Both the position numbers and the translations under genes were made by a program. A stretch of DNA of 21,474 nucleotides. It comes from Hyaloraphidium curvatum (lineage: Eukaryota > Monoblepharomycota > Hyaloraphidiomycetes > Hyaloraphidiales > Hyaloraphidiaceae). The notes beneath the pieces are model-generated. The model saw nothing but the letters and a program-made list of their open reading frames with translations, ran no database searches and was not told the DNA's origin. Positions within the stretch are counted from its first letter, which is position 1, and every line of letters begins with the position of its first letter. This document shows, piece after piece, positions 1-9,232 of this stretch. Location: NCBI GenBank assembly GCA_025558095.1, contig JAIVFI010000052.1:1-21474 (forward strand), written 5' to 3'.

Positions 1-3000
1 CTTGTTGCGGAGCGCGCTGGCGAGGGCCTGCCCGCGGTCCTGCAGGCGCATGCTCGGCGAGTTGGGGAGCGAGGCGGCGCCGATCGCCGGCACCGACTTG
101 TGCGGGGTGGCGGGGGGTTCGGCGGGAGGCGGGGTCCCGGCGCCGTCGGTCGTGGCGCCTTCGGGAATCGGCAGCTTGACGATGAGCGAAGGCTTGCGCT
201 CCGGCTTCGGGGGCGCCGGGCGGGCCGCAGGCGTCTCGGGCGCGGGTGCGATCTCGCCGGGTGCAGCGGCGGAGGGCACCGTCTTGCCCATCCCCTGTTG
301 GCCCGCGGCCTGCTGTTCCTCGGCGACCGGCGCCTGCTCGCCCGTTTCCTGCGTCCCCTCGGCCTCCTCCATCGCCACGTCCCCGCCCTCTTCCTCGCCG
401 GCCTGCTCCACCATCGCACCCGGGCTCTCGACCGTCGCCGGCCCCGTCGGCGGCTCCACCTCCATCGACGTCAGCGGCGCGCCCTGCGTCGCCGGGCTCT
501 TCTCGTGCTCCTCCACCGCCTCGACGAAGTGGTCGTCGTCGGAGGAGTAGTCCACCAGAGGTAGCCCGCCGGCGCTGCGGGGCTCGGGCTCGGGAGTGGG
601 TTCGCCGGCTTCCTGCTCCGAGGGGGCCGCGGGGTGCTCGACCTGCATGCTGTCGACCGAAGCCTCGCGCGCGTCCGTCCTGTCCTCGGCGGTCTCGGTC
701 GCCGCCTCTTGCTCCGCGGCGGCGGCGGCGTCCTCCTGCGCGGGCGGCTCCTCCACAGCCGGCGTCCCGGGCCCCGCCTGCTGCTCCTCGACCGCTGCTT
801 CCGGCGCGGGTTCCGGTTCCGCCGCCTGCTCCTCCTCGGCCAGCTGCTCCTCCGCCCCGCCCTCCTTGCCCTCCTCCTCCGCAGCAGGCTGATCCTCCGA
901 CTGCGCCGTCCTGGCCCTCTTGCTCCTCCTCGGCCCCTCATCCTCCTCCGCCTCCCCCTCCTCCTCGTCCTCGTGCGCCGCCGACGCCTTGGACCTCGTC
1001 CGCCGGTTGGCCGCCGGCGCCGCCTCGGCCTGCAACCTCGCACGCTTGCCCGACCGCGACGCCCGCCTGCCTTCGTCCTCCTCCTGTTGCCCGGCGGCGG
1101 CGGCAGGGAACTCGTCCAGCGCCACCGACGCGGGCGTATCGCCCCCCGCGCTCTCCTCCTCGGGCGAGTTGAGCGCGTTCAGATCCGGCGCGCTCGCCGA
1201 CTTCCTCGGCCTCCCCGGGCGGCGCTTGCTCCCCGGCGCGGCGTCCCCGGGGGGACGGCAGCGCGCCGGGGAGGGTGACGGCGTCGACGGTGACCGAGAT
1301 GGGCGCGGGAGCTGAACCGTGGGGGGGTGCGAGCGCCGGCCGCGGCCGCGCCGGGCTTCGGGCTCCGCGTCTTGCTCCTCCTCCCGCCGCCGGTGGCTCC
1401 TCCGCCGGCGCCTCCTCCTCCTTCCCGGCCTTCTCCCGCCCTCCCCCTCGGCCGCCTCCTCCTTCCTCGGCCTCGCATCCGGGGGGAGGCGACCCCGCCG
1501 CCGCGTGCTCCTGCTGCGCGCGCTTGCTCCGCGTGACCCTGGCCATGAGCGGCTGGCTCCTCCTCGTCCTCCTCGGGCTCCTGCGCCTGAGCCGGCACCG
1601 GTTCGGGCTCCGCCTCGGCAGCCTTGCCCTTGCCCTTCCTTGTCCTTGTCCTTTTCCTTCTCCTTGTCCTTGTCCCTTGGGCGCCTCATCCCCCTCCTCG
1701 GCCGCCGGGTCGATCAGCCTCCTCCTCCTCCTCCCCTTTTCCTCCCCCTTCTCCTCCCCCTCCTCCCCCCTCTTCCCCCTCCTCGGCCTCTCCTCCTCCT
1801 CCCCCTTCTCCCCCTCCGCCTCGGTCTCCTCCCCCGCGTGCTCCCCCTCCCCCCCTCCCTTGCGCAGCTGCTCCAGCACCCCGGCCCACAGCGCGCGGCG
1901 CCGCGCGTGGCCGTCGAGGAAGTCGTTCATCGCGCGCACGTTGCTCGCCGAGACGGATTCGGGGATGTAGGACCAGCCGATGGGGTGCGCGGATTCGGAG
2001 GGGGTGGAGGAGCGCGCGGGCGGGGGGCGGGAACTCGTGGCTGGGGGCGGGTGCGCGGCGGAGGCGGGTTCGGGGACGATGTTGCGCTCGATCTGCGGGT
2101 TCCATGCCGACAAACGTCAGCCGAAGGACGGCGGACGGCGCGAGCAGGCAGGCGACCCACGTGCTTGGCCAGGTCCTTGTCCGCCCCTTCGACCGCCTTG
2201 CCCCACGCCATCAGCTTGTTCACCACCTTCTTCCTCTCGACCGGATCCTGCTCGTACCCCTCCGACGCCGCGAGGGGCAGCTCCACGCCGCTCAGCCCGG
2301 CCTCGGCGTCGGCGAACGAGTGGCCCGTGAGCAGCCCCAGCCGGCGGGCAAGGTACTTGAGGTATCCCCCCAGCGACGCAGCCACCTCCTCGAGGAAGGT
2401 GGCCATGTCCGGGTAGCCCCCCTTTTCGACGCGGTTCTCGATGGCCTGCAGCGAGGGCACGCTGGTCGGGAACGAGCGCGGGGGCGCGGAAACGAAGTTG
2501 GGGTCGAACGGGATGAACAGCGGGGTCTTGGTGCTCTGCTTGCGCCCCGAGAGCACGGTCAGCAGCCCCCGGACGGCGTAGAGCGTGTCGGGGTGCATGG
2601 CGCCGGGGACGGGGGATTTGCTGTCCGCGGGGGGGTGGTGCAGCTGGCGGAGGGGCTCGGGGGGTTCCGTTCGCCTAAAGTGGGGGGAAATACGGGAGTG
2701 AGTGGCATGGATAAGGGGCGGAGGACAACGCACCGCCGCTTCCTGGCGTCCTCCCTCGCGTTCTTTGGCGGCGGGTCGCCGGCGTCGGACGCCTCGTCGT
2801 TGGGCAGCTTCAGCACGGGGCTGCTGCTCCGCACCGAGTCGCGTGCGCGGCCGCGGCGGCCCTCTGACGCGTCCGACAGCTCGTGCTCCGAGAGGCCCGA
2901 CGAGGCGGCCGAGGGCGAGCGCTCGGGCGCGGCGGGCGGCTCGGCGCGGTCGGCGGCCCTGCCGCGCTGCCTGGGCTCCTTTGGCTGCTCGGGCTGCCCG

Positions 3001-3380
3001 GACTGCCCGGGCCTGGCGTCCTTAGCGTCCTTGGCATCCCTGTCCCTCGGATCCCGCGCCTCCCTCCCCTCCCTTGGGTCCGGCCTGGGGTCCTTCCCCT
3101 CCCTCGGTTGCGGCCCGGGGCTCCCGCTGCCGTCCCTGTCGCCGCGCCGCCGCCTGCCCGCGGCCTCCATCTCGCGCTTCTGCTCGGCGGCCGACGGGCC
3201 GAACCGGCCGCGCGGCGGGTTTGCGGGCGGCGCCGAGGCGGGGGCCGCCTTGTGCGCTGCGGCTTTGCCCTTCGCGGGCGGCGGCGGCGGCGTGGCGCGC
3301 GCGGGCGGGGGCGTCTTGCGGCCCGTGTCGCCGAAAATGTCCGAGATCACGTTGCCGCCGCCCTTGGCCTTGGGCGGCAT
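1..3380 (-). CDS. Bromodomain-like, AT-hook, acidic nuclear protein (3' end outside window)
   Basis: I assembled this from three or more exons. Exon 1 is 3380-2734 (start MPPKAKGGGN, A at -3), intron 2733-2675 (GTGCGT...CTTTAG), exon 2 is 2674-2161, intron 2160-2093 (GTGGGT...CCGCAG), and exon 3 begins at 2092. Exon 1 is Pro/Lys/Asp/Arg-rich and probably disordered. Residues about 243-385 look bromodomain-like: a PFDP segment, then LQAIENRVEKGGY and a following helix as in the family's core. I do not see the usual acetyl-lysine-binding Asn. Further on come long Glu/Lys tracts, an AT-hook (RRPGRPRK, 1227-1201), several basic NLS-like clusters, and an acidic tail ending in LIVKLPIPEG and QDRGQALASALRNK at the edge. 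Between about 1850 and 1240 the best-looking frame changes several times, so the exon structure there is unresolved (more introns or indels). A role in chromatin binding is inferred from the domains only; the bromodomain call is moderate. Confidence 0.6.
1201..1227 (-). other. AT-hook motif inside the acidic nuclear protein
   Basis: The minus strand encodes KRRPGRPRK followed by SASAPDLN. The RPGRPRK core is the minor-groove DNA-binding AT-hook. It sits at the start of a frame that stays open to the left edge of the window, which supports that frame as the coding one below about 1280. Confidence 0.75.
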
Positions 3381-4277
3381 CTTGAACGACGGGTGGAGGG
3401 AAACCAGGAGCGGACCGTGCGGAACAACAGCGCGTCTCAACACCGGCCCGTGTTTCAATATGGAGGTCCGTCCCGGCCGCCGCCGGAGAGTGGAACTGTT
3501 CAGCTGGCGCTCGTGGCGTCGCACTATGCTGGAATTCGGCCTCGCCAGCCGCTCGACGTGGGACCTCGTGCGGCCCTCGCTGGACACAACCCGGGGATCG
3601 CGCGCGGAAACCGGCCGACGCCGCCGTGAGATTGCTGGCGAGGACCGACGGCAACGCGCCGCGGTTTCGCGTTCCCGTTGTCCGCGGCGGCGGCCCCACC
3701 CTGCGGTCGGACATCCCCTTGGATTCCGCGGCCCTCCAGGCCGTCAAAAGCAGCGACCGTGCTGTCGCCGACGAATGCTCCCATCTAGCTTCTCGAAACA
3801 ATCTCATACCGCTTTCCGCGGGCCATCTTGCACGGCGTGGGGCAGGCGAGGGTGTACATCCCCGTTGCCTCGTGTCGCCCGCCCGGACCCATTGCGCCGG
3901 ACCAAAGATGCCTGCTGACCAAAGACGTTTTCGCGCGACCTCCAAGCGCCCATCTCGTCGTCAGGGATCCCCCGCCCGCACAAGGGGTCGAGGTCGCGGT
4001 TGTCGAGGGCCGAGCGGGCGGAATGCGTAGCAATCTACGTCTTCCGCAGCGAATGCGGGGCGGCCTCGGCCCGCGGCCAGCTTCCCATGCGCAAATCCCG
4101 CCCACAATCGATGCTCGGTGATGCACGCCCGGCGCTTCCGCTGCATGCCAGCAAGGCCGATCGCCGTGTGGACCCCGCGATCGTGCACAGCCGGGGAACC
4201 CAAGCCCCGAACGAACCCCCGAACGAACCCTCGAGGTCGGCCGGGCACTCTCCCGGCCCACCGCTCCCCGCGGCCGA
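3381..4277. other. Intergenic region with no supported gene
   Basis: This is 897 bases between the divergent starts of the acidic nuclear protein (minus) and the small membrane protein (plus). Open frames of 86-257 codons exist on both strands, as expected from the high GC content. Their translations show no domain, no hydrophobic pattern and no conserved motif. The stretch presumably carries both promoters and 5' leaders; I see no clear TATA box. Confidence 0.5.
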
Positions 4278-4646
4278 ATGGCGCTGCCGCCGGCGTATTT
4301 CGCCGCGCAGCTTTCCGCGCTCGCGGCGGTGTTTTTCTTCGCGACGCGTGCGCCGCGTGCGCTGCTGGCCCTGGTGCTCCTGTCGTCGGCGTTCATCCTG
4401 GCGCGGGCGCCGATGTCGCCTGCGGAGCGCGCCAAGGTCGCGGCCGAGCTGCCGCTGGGGCTGGGCGCGGTGCTTGCTTTCCCGCTGCTGCCGCCGGGGC
4501 CGCGCGCGCGCCTCCTGCCGCGCTTCTCGCGCTTCGTGGACGCGGCCGTGCTGGCCAACGTCGCCGGGCCGGGGGCCGACGCAGCAATGGCGGGGGTTGC
4601 GTGGTGCGTGGCCGGCTATGCGGCCTACCGGACGTGGCGCATGTAG
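4278..4646 (+). CDS. Small multi-pass membrane protein, function unknown
   Basis: Single-exon frame of 122 residues. Hydrophobic segments lie at about residues 5-22, 27-43, 57-73 and 88-118, separated by short charged loops (SPAERAKV; PGPRARLLPRFSRF), giving three or four predicted membrane spans. The alternation of hydrophobic and charged stretches is far better organised than in the competing frames, and the frame has a natural end (YRTWRM, then TAG). I do not recognise the family. It has no evident link to its neighbours. The start is the first ATG of the open frame, just after a C-rich leader. Confidence 0.6.
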   Translation: MALPPAYFAAQLSALAAVFFFATRAPRALLALVLLSSAFILARAPMSPAERAKVAAELPLGLGAVLAFPLLPPGPRARLLPRFSRFVDAAVLANVAGPGADAAMAGVAWCVAGYAAYRTWRM

Positions 4647-5132
4647 GCGTGGAAAGGTCGATGTTCGAGCCGGGACGGGAACGCACGAAGGCGCGAGGCG
4701 CGTGGAGTCCGTTCTGGTCCGAAGCGTACTCGGCTACTTGGCCTACGGGACGGATGACCAACCGGACGGCCTGCGCGGCATCCTCCATCTCGACGCGTCT
4801 CGCAGGCCGCTCGCAGTTCCGCCCCGACGGGGCGCTGAGCGATCAATCGCGCCCATCCAGCGCCTCAGGCGCGGACTTGTTTTGCTCCGACAGCCAGAGG
4901 ACCTCGCTCGCAACGGGGACACCGCCGGCAAGGCCGGGGACTAGGCGAGCGATCCTATCAGAGGAAGTGATCAAGCCGCCCGCACCAGACCTCTGTTTGC
5001 TAAGGAAGCTATGGTCGTGGCGGCGCCCGAAGCACTTGTTGAGAACTGGGTTGAGATTTGGCGAGCCGCGCACTCGCAGGTCGATTAGCCCCCTCCCGAG
5101 CCCCACCGCCGAGCGCCCGACGCGTTTTCGCA
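4647..5132. other. Intergenic region with no supported gene
   Basis: This is 486 bases between the membrane protein and the first F-box-like copy. Short frames occur on both strands but none has a recognisable feature. It should contain the 3' end of the former and the promoter of the latter. No poly(A) signal of the AATAAA type is visible. Confidence 0.4.
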
Positions 5133-6234
5133 ATGGACGCGTCCCGAGATGTGCCTTCCGCGGCGGCGGACGTGCCCCTCGCGGCCCAGGACGCGGGCGA
5201 CGCTTCGCCGGAAGACCCCCCGATCCTCCCCGCGGAGCTGCTCATCCTCGTCTTCCGGCATCTGGAGGCAATGCGCTGCAAAGCGACCCTTTTAAAGTGC
5301 GGCCTCGCGAGCAAGGGGGCGCTCGGGCTCGTCCTTCCTCTGCTCTACAGCCGGATCACGTCCGCGGACGCGCGGCGCCCGTCGTTCCTCGCCGCGGCCC
5401 GGAAGCACGGGCCTGGTGCAGATTCTGGACCTGAGCAGCTCAAGGGTCGGCCTGGCACTGACGGCCGCGTGCCTCGCATTGTTTGTGGACCTGCGCGAGC
5501 TCCGCCTCGCGGTGTGGCACGGCTGGAGCGAATGGGACGGCGAAGGGACCGTTTTCGGGCTCGTCGCGGCCCTCCAGAAGCTGGAGAAGCTGGACGTGCG
5601 AGCTGTCGGGAACGAGGCATCGGAGCTCCGCATTTCCTTGCCGCCGTCGCTGCGGCACGTTTCGTGGTCGGGCACGGTCCCGTCCGACACAGGTCGGCTC
5701 GCAGCTGCGCTGGGTACGGCGAACCTGGAGACCCTGCGGCTCGACATCGGCGGCAACTTCGTGTACGGCCTCTTTGTGCGCCTGGATCCGTTTCCCCGCG
5801 CCGTTTCGGCGATCGATTCGCTGTCGTTGCGCGTCGGCGATCTGGGGCAGGCCGAGCATCTGTTCCGGAACCCCGCCTTTTCGCCCAGCGAGCTGCGGAT
5901 CAGCTTCCACCATCCCGGCCTCTTCGAGCCGCCGCTTATCCCGGGGTCGCTGCGCGGCGTGACCGGGCTGCGAGCGCTGGAGCTCGTGGGCGGGAAGACG
6001 GGCTGGTTGCTCCAGCTCGTGAACGCGCTGCCCCCGGCAAGGCGGCTCGTGCTCCGCGGCTTCGTCCCCACCATGCACAGGATCTCGCTTCCCGCCGCCG
6101 CGGGGATGCTGCAGGACTACGAGGACGTGGCGGTCTCCGAGCTCGACTTGGTGGAAGACGACGAGGATGGGGCGGCGGAAACGGAAATGTGGAGGAGGAT
6201 TACGGGCGGGCGTTACTCCGAGGCCGAGAGGTAA
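5133..6234 (+). pseudogene. F-box/LRR-like protein, copy A, with one frameshift
   Basis: The N-terminal frame starts at the ATG in CGCAATGGACG and carries an F-box-like segment at about residues 31-75 (LPAELLILVFRHLEAM, then LASKGALGLVLPLLYSRIT). F-boxes usually bind Skp1 and present substrates to an SCF ubiquitin ligase. At 5409-5413 (GGGCC) one extra base moves the coding sense to the next frame. That frame then continues intact as LRR-like repeats (LVQILDLS, LRELRLAVW, LEKLDVRAV, LPPSLRHVSW, NLETLRLDIGG, LRALELVGG) to the tail EMWRRITGGRYSEAER and TGA at 6232-6234. Comparison with copy D (FLDAARRHADLVRILDLG) shows where the frames should join. No intron fits so short a gap. It is either a recently broken gene or has a base-call error; apart from this one base it looks full length (about 366 residues). 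Confidence 0.75.
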
Positions 6235-6299
6235 ACGGCGTCTTGGAGCTGGTGTAAACCGCCTGAGTTGGCGGGCCGAGATCCCGGCGTCCGTGGCGG

Positions 6300-6633
6300 C
6301 AAGCGGGCACTCTTGGCATCCGGCCCTCTCTCAGCGGTCTTGGAGGTCGGGACACATACTCATGCTCGCAAACGGCTCCCCCGAGCATGTCGTGGACCTG
6401 GGGAACACGCGCCTCCGACAAAGCTGCTCATCACCTCGCACTTTGGCACTACGCCGAACGCGGAACTGCTCCCGGCTCTGGAGGAGATGATGGGGCGGTT
6501 CCCTTTCGAGCAAGTCGAAGTGATTGGATTCAGTGAGGACGTGTGCACAGGTCCAGACGTGGAAGCCGAAAGGGAGCTGTGGAGGAAGATCGCCCGCGGG
6601 CGGTTCTCGGAGTACTGGCAAAGTGCGGGTCAA
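6300..6633 (+). pseudogene. F-box/LRR-like protein, copy B, C-terminal fragment
   Basis: Directly downstream of copy A lies a decayed C-terminal piece of the same family. One frame gives HILMLANGSPEHVVDLGNT, which matches the LELVGGKTGWLLQLVNAL segment of copy A. A shift near 6408-6420 leads to KLLITSHFGTTPNAELL and then ERELWRKIARGRFSE, the counterpart of the family tail. The normal stop after this tail is missing and the frame runs on into unrelated sequence. No F-box or N-terminal repeats are seen. It probably arose by tandem duplication with copy A followed by loss of the 5' part. Confidence 0.6.
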
Positions 6634-6639
6634 GATACG

Positions 6640-7416
6640 GAGCTGGACGATTGGTCGAGGGACGTTCGAGAGGCGTTGGACCCCGCGGAAGGACATTGGG
6701 TGGGACGGAGGTTGGCATTTCAAGACCATGGTATCACATTGATAGAACCGTCGACACAGTTGTCTCTCGCCCGGACCAGCGTGCGGTCCTTGGTCCCGCA
6801 TCGGCGACGGCACGTTCGGTCCGCCTTCCCGGCTCCAGCTCCACGGCCCGGCTTTTCCTCGCCCCGCACGGACGGGCCGCAGCTCCCCGCGGCCCTTGTG
6901 CACGGGGCGGGCCTCCCGCCCGGGTCGCACCTCCGACCGGCGGAAGCCCGCCACGCCGCACGTCCGTCCCGGGGTTCCGATCGCACGGCCATGCTGCGCG
7001 GCGGGCCGGGCAAACGGCGGGCTTCGCGCCGGGAGACGCGCGCGGGGGGTGGTGCGGGGGCATGCGAGCCGGCCTCGGCACGATGCGGGGGTCCAAGCAA
7101 GGGGGTTCGTTCGGGTCGGTCCCGGCCCCGGGGGGACGTCGGGTCGACGAGCACGGGGACCGACCGGTCCGCGCGCACCCCAAGGGGGTCCCGCTAACCC
7201 GATCCCTCGACTGCGGTCCGGGCTTTCTCCCCGGAAAGCGGAGGTGCGGAGGGTAGGGATCCGGGATCCCCTTACGGCGGCGGCTTCCCGTCCCTTGGAG
7301 CTCGGTGCGGGAGGGGCTTCCCCGCGGCGAGGCGCCCCGAAACGGCCCCCGCGATCCGGAGATGCCCATCGCTCGTCCGTCCGCCGCTTCGCAGGTCCAG
7401 GCCCCCCCAGTGCGGG
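6640..7416. other. Intergenic region with no supported gene
   Basis: This stretch lies between the copy B remnant and the 3' end of the minus-strand small secreted protein. It is GC-rich with overlapping open frames on both strands, none of which shows a domain, signal peptide or family similarity. The first part may hold remains of the copy B downstream region. Confidence 0.4.
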
Positions 7417-7716
7417 TCAAATCAGCAGGCTCGGCAGCCCCTCCCCCGGCGTCCCCCCGTCCTCCTCGGGCGGCCACGGCGCCTCCTCCTCCGCGTCCGG
7501 GACCACGGGCGGCTCCCACCCGCGATCGAGCCAGCCGCGTTCGGGGAGGTGCGGCGGGGCGGCGGGAGCCCACGAGTCCGGCGGGGGGTCTGCGTCGGCT
7601 GGGTCGGGCGGGGGCACGGGGAAGGCGGAGGCGGGCGACGCGAGGAGGAGGAGGAGGGGGAGCAGGAGGAGGAGGGCCGGGCGGGGGAGCGGCCGGCGGG
7701 GGCGCGGGGGCGGCAT
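7417..7716 (-). CDS. Small predicted secreted Pro/Trp/acidic protein 1
   Basis: Frame of 99 residues starting MPPPRPRRPLPRPALLL. A short basic n-region is followed by a Leu-rich core (residues 14-26) and a likely signal-peptidase site after ASPASA (residue 31). The mature part is about 68 residues, rich in Pro, Asp, Glu and Trp, with a near-terminal WPPEEDGG. An upstream in-frame GTG would add 46 basic residues and hide the signal peptide, so I prefer the ATG at 7716. It is head-to-head with a similar protein at 7989-8279. Function is unknown; an apoplastic or effector-like role would be speculation. Risk: Leu runs can appear by chance opposite GAG/GGA-rich DNA. Confidence 0.5.
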   Translation of the reverse strand: MPPPRPRRPLPRPALLLLLPLLLLLASPASAFPVPPPDPADADPPPDSWAPAAPPHLPERGWLDRGWEPPVVPDAEEEAPWPPEEDGGTPGEGLPSLLI

Positions 7717-7988
7717 GGCGGGGGTCGGCCGGTCGGGTGCGGGGCGTGGCGGGCGGGTGCCGCGTCTCCCCGGCGCTGCGGGCGCGATGCGGGTGCGGCG
7801 TGCGGCGGGACGGCACCGGGACTTGCCGGCAGACGTCCGGGGCCGTTGCCACACCGTGTCGGTCCCCCGTCAGCAGGCAGGCTGCGCGCGGTGAGTCGGC
7901 GCCGACCGCGCATCGCCGACCTCGACCGCACACACCAAACACCGCCGCACGCCTGCCCCCGCGCCGCCGCCCGCCGCCGCCCGCCGCA
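7717..7988. promoter_or_regulatory. Shared region between two divergent secreted-protein genes
   Basis: The 272 bases separate the start codons of two divergently oriented, similar small predicted secreted proteins, so both promoters must lie here or overlap it. The plus-strand side is a C/A-rich stretch (CACACACCAAACACC, then CCGCCGCC repeats) running up to the plus-strand ATG. No TATA box is evident. Bidirectional control is inferred from arrangement only. Confidence 0.35.
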
Positions 7989-8279
7989 ATGATCCTCCGA
8001 AGCACAGGTGCGCACCGCCGGGGCCCGCACGCCGCCGCCGCTCACCCCCCGCCCGCCCGCCAAGCCCCCCTGCTGCTCGCCGCGCTGCTCCTCCTCGCCC
8101 TGCTCCCCCCCGCCCTCCCGGCACCGTTCCCGCGGCTCCCCACCGACGAGCCCTCGTGGGCGCAGCTGCTCCCCTCCGCTGACGGCGGCTGGGCCGCCGG
8201 CCTCCCCGCGCAGCACCCGCCCCCCGCGGACACGGACGCCGACGACGGCGGCCCCGAGGTGTGGCCGCCGGACGAGTAG
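7989..8279 (+). CDS. Small predicted secreted Pro/Trp/acidic protein 2
   Basis: Frame of 96 residues starting MILRSTGAHRRG. A basic n-region leads into a hydrophobic core (APLLLAALLLLALLPPAL, residues 26-43) and a probable cleavage site after ALPA. The mature part begins PFPRLP, has three Trp, a Pro/Asp-rich middle and ends VWPPDE. It resembles the divergent neighbour at 7417-7716 in length, signal peptide, the FP start of the mature chain and the WPP-acidic end, suggesting a duplicated pair. An AATAAA signal lies about 180 bases past the stop. No known family is recognised. Confidence 0.55.
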   Translation: MILRSTGAHRRGPHAAAAHPPPARQAPLLLAALLLLALLPPALPAPFPRLPTDEPSWAQLLPSADGGWAAGLPAQHPPPADTDADDGGPEVWPPDE

Positions 8280-8457
8280 CCCCCCGCCGCCGCCTCCCCC
8301 CACCCTCCTCCGCACGACCCGCGCGGCCCGCGCCCCGGCCGACGCCGCCGCACGCGCGGGAGGCACCCCCTCCACTGCTCTGGGCGGCCCCCGCACGCCC
8401 GCCCCCACCTACGACGCACCCCCGCGCACAATATCGCACGAAACCCCATCTACTGTA

Positions 8458-8463
8458 AATAAA
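8458..8463 (+). terminator. Candidate polyadenylation signal AATAAA
   Basis: The sequence CTGTAAATAAACG contains a perfect AATAAA hexamer in an otherwise very GC-rich area, 179 bases beyond the stop of the plus-strand small secreted protein. The position and orientation fit the 3' end of that gene. Confidence 0.45.
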
Positions 8464-9232
8464 CGATGGTTACACCCGTTCTACATCCGATTCGGTCGCG
8501 CCGATCCGGCTTCCGTCCGGATGCGGAGCCGCAGGGTCCGCCCGGCCGGCCGCCGCAGGGCCCCGCAGGCCGGTTTCCGCCCCGCGAGAACCCATCGCCG
8601 GCCGGCCGGCCGGTCCCCGCCGATCCGCATCCGCCTTCCGCTCCGACGGCGTCCCCGGCATCGATGCCCGCACGATGGGGCGCTGCTGTGGCAACCTTCC
8701 TCAACCCCCGGGCGGTGCCGACAAAGGGTCCGCAGATCCCCTATCCCCATCCCCATGTCCTTTGGCGGTGCCGGCCGGCTTGGCGGTGTCGTCCGCGCCC
8801 TTTGGCGGTGCCGTCGATGGTGAGGGGGAGGGGCGGACGGGAGCGGCGCGTGCTGGGTTGGGTTGGGTCCGGGTTCGGGCGCTGCGGAGCGGCAGCACAG
8901 CGTGCCGGCCGGGGTGGGACGCGGCCGCCGGCGGCTTCCCCCTCTTTGCGATGCATCCGTCCGCTGCGCGGCCCGTCCCGCCCGCGAACCCCCCCAAAGT
9001 GTGCTCGCGGCGGGGCGAACGGCGTCCCCGGGCGGGAGGTCTGCCGAGAAGGGCGACCGCGGGCTTCCGGAGAGTTCCGGGCCGTCCGCGGCCGGGCGAA
9101 GAAAATAGACCGCTGGTTGTATCAAGGGGCCCAATGCCGTCGCTATATCCACGATGTTGCCACCGGAATCCCGCACGCCGAACTGGCGCCATTCATCCCT
9201 CAGCGAAGCGACGCTACGGCGGCGACGCTCCC
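8464..9232. other. Intergenic region with a short tandem repeat
   Basis: No supported gene lies between the small secreted protein and F-box-like copy C. Frames are open on both strands but their translations are Arg/Pro/Gly-rich without motifs. The stretch includes a GGCCGGCCGGCCGG palindrome near 8600 and a three-unit 20-bp tandem repeat at 8761-8820. Confidence 0.4.
8761..8820. repeat. 20-bp tandem repeat, three diverged units
   Basis: Units start at 8761 (TTTGGCGGTGCCGG), 8781 (TGGCGGTGTCG) and 8801 (TTTGGCGGTGCCG), spaced exactly 20 bases. A related GGGCGGTGCCG lies just upstream at 8710. No coding function is evident. Confidence 0.6.

Noticed and set aside
246-1172. Long Pro/Arg/Ala-rich plus-strand frames over the first 2.4 kb
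   Set aside because: They are the complement of the acidic Glu/Ala/Pro coding sequence; the minus-strand reading has an AT-hook, NLS clusters and natural codon use.
3785-4558. 257-codon minus frame opposite the small membrane protein
   Set aside because: It is composed of Arg/Ala/Ser/Gly without structure and lies antisense to the clear hydrophobic pattern of the plus-strand gene.
6734-8005. 423-codon minus-strand frame spanning the small secreted genes
   Set aside because: It is Arg/Pro/Gly-rich without motifs, overlaps better frames, and results from scarce stop codons at high GC.
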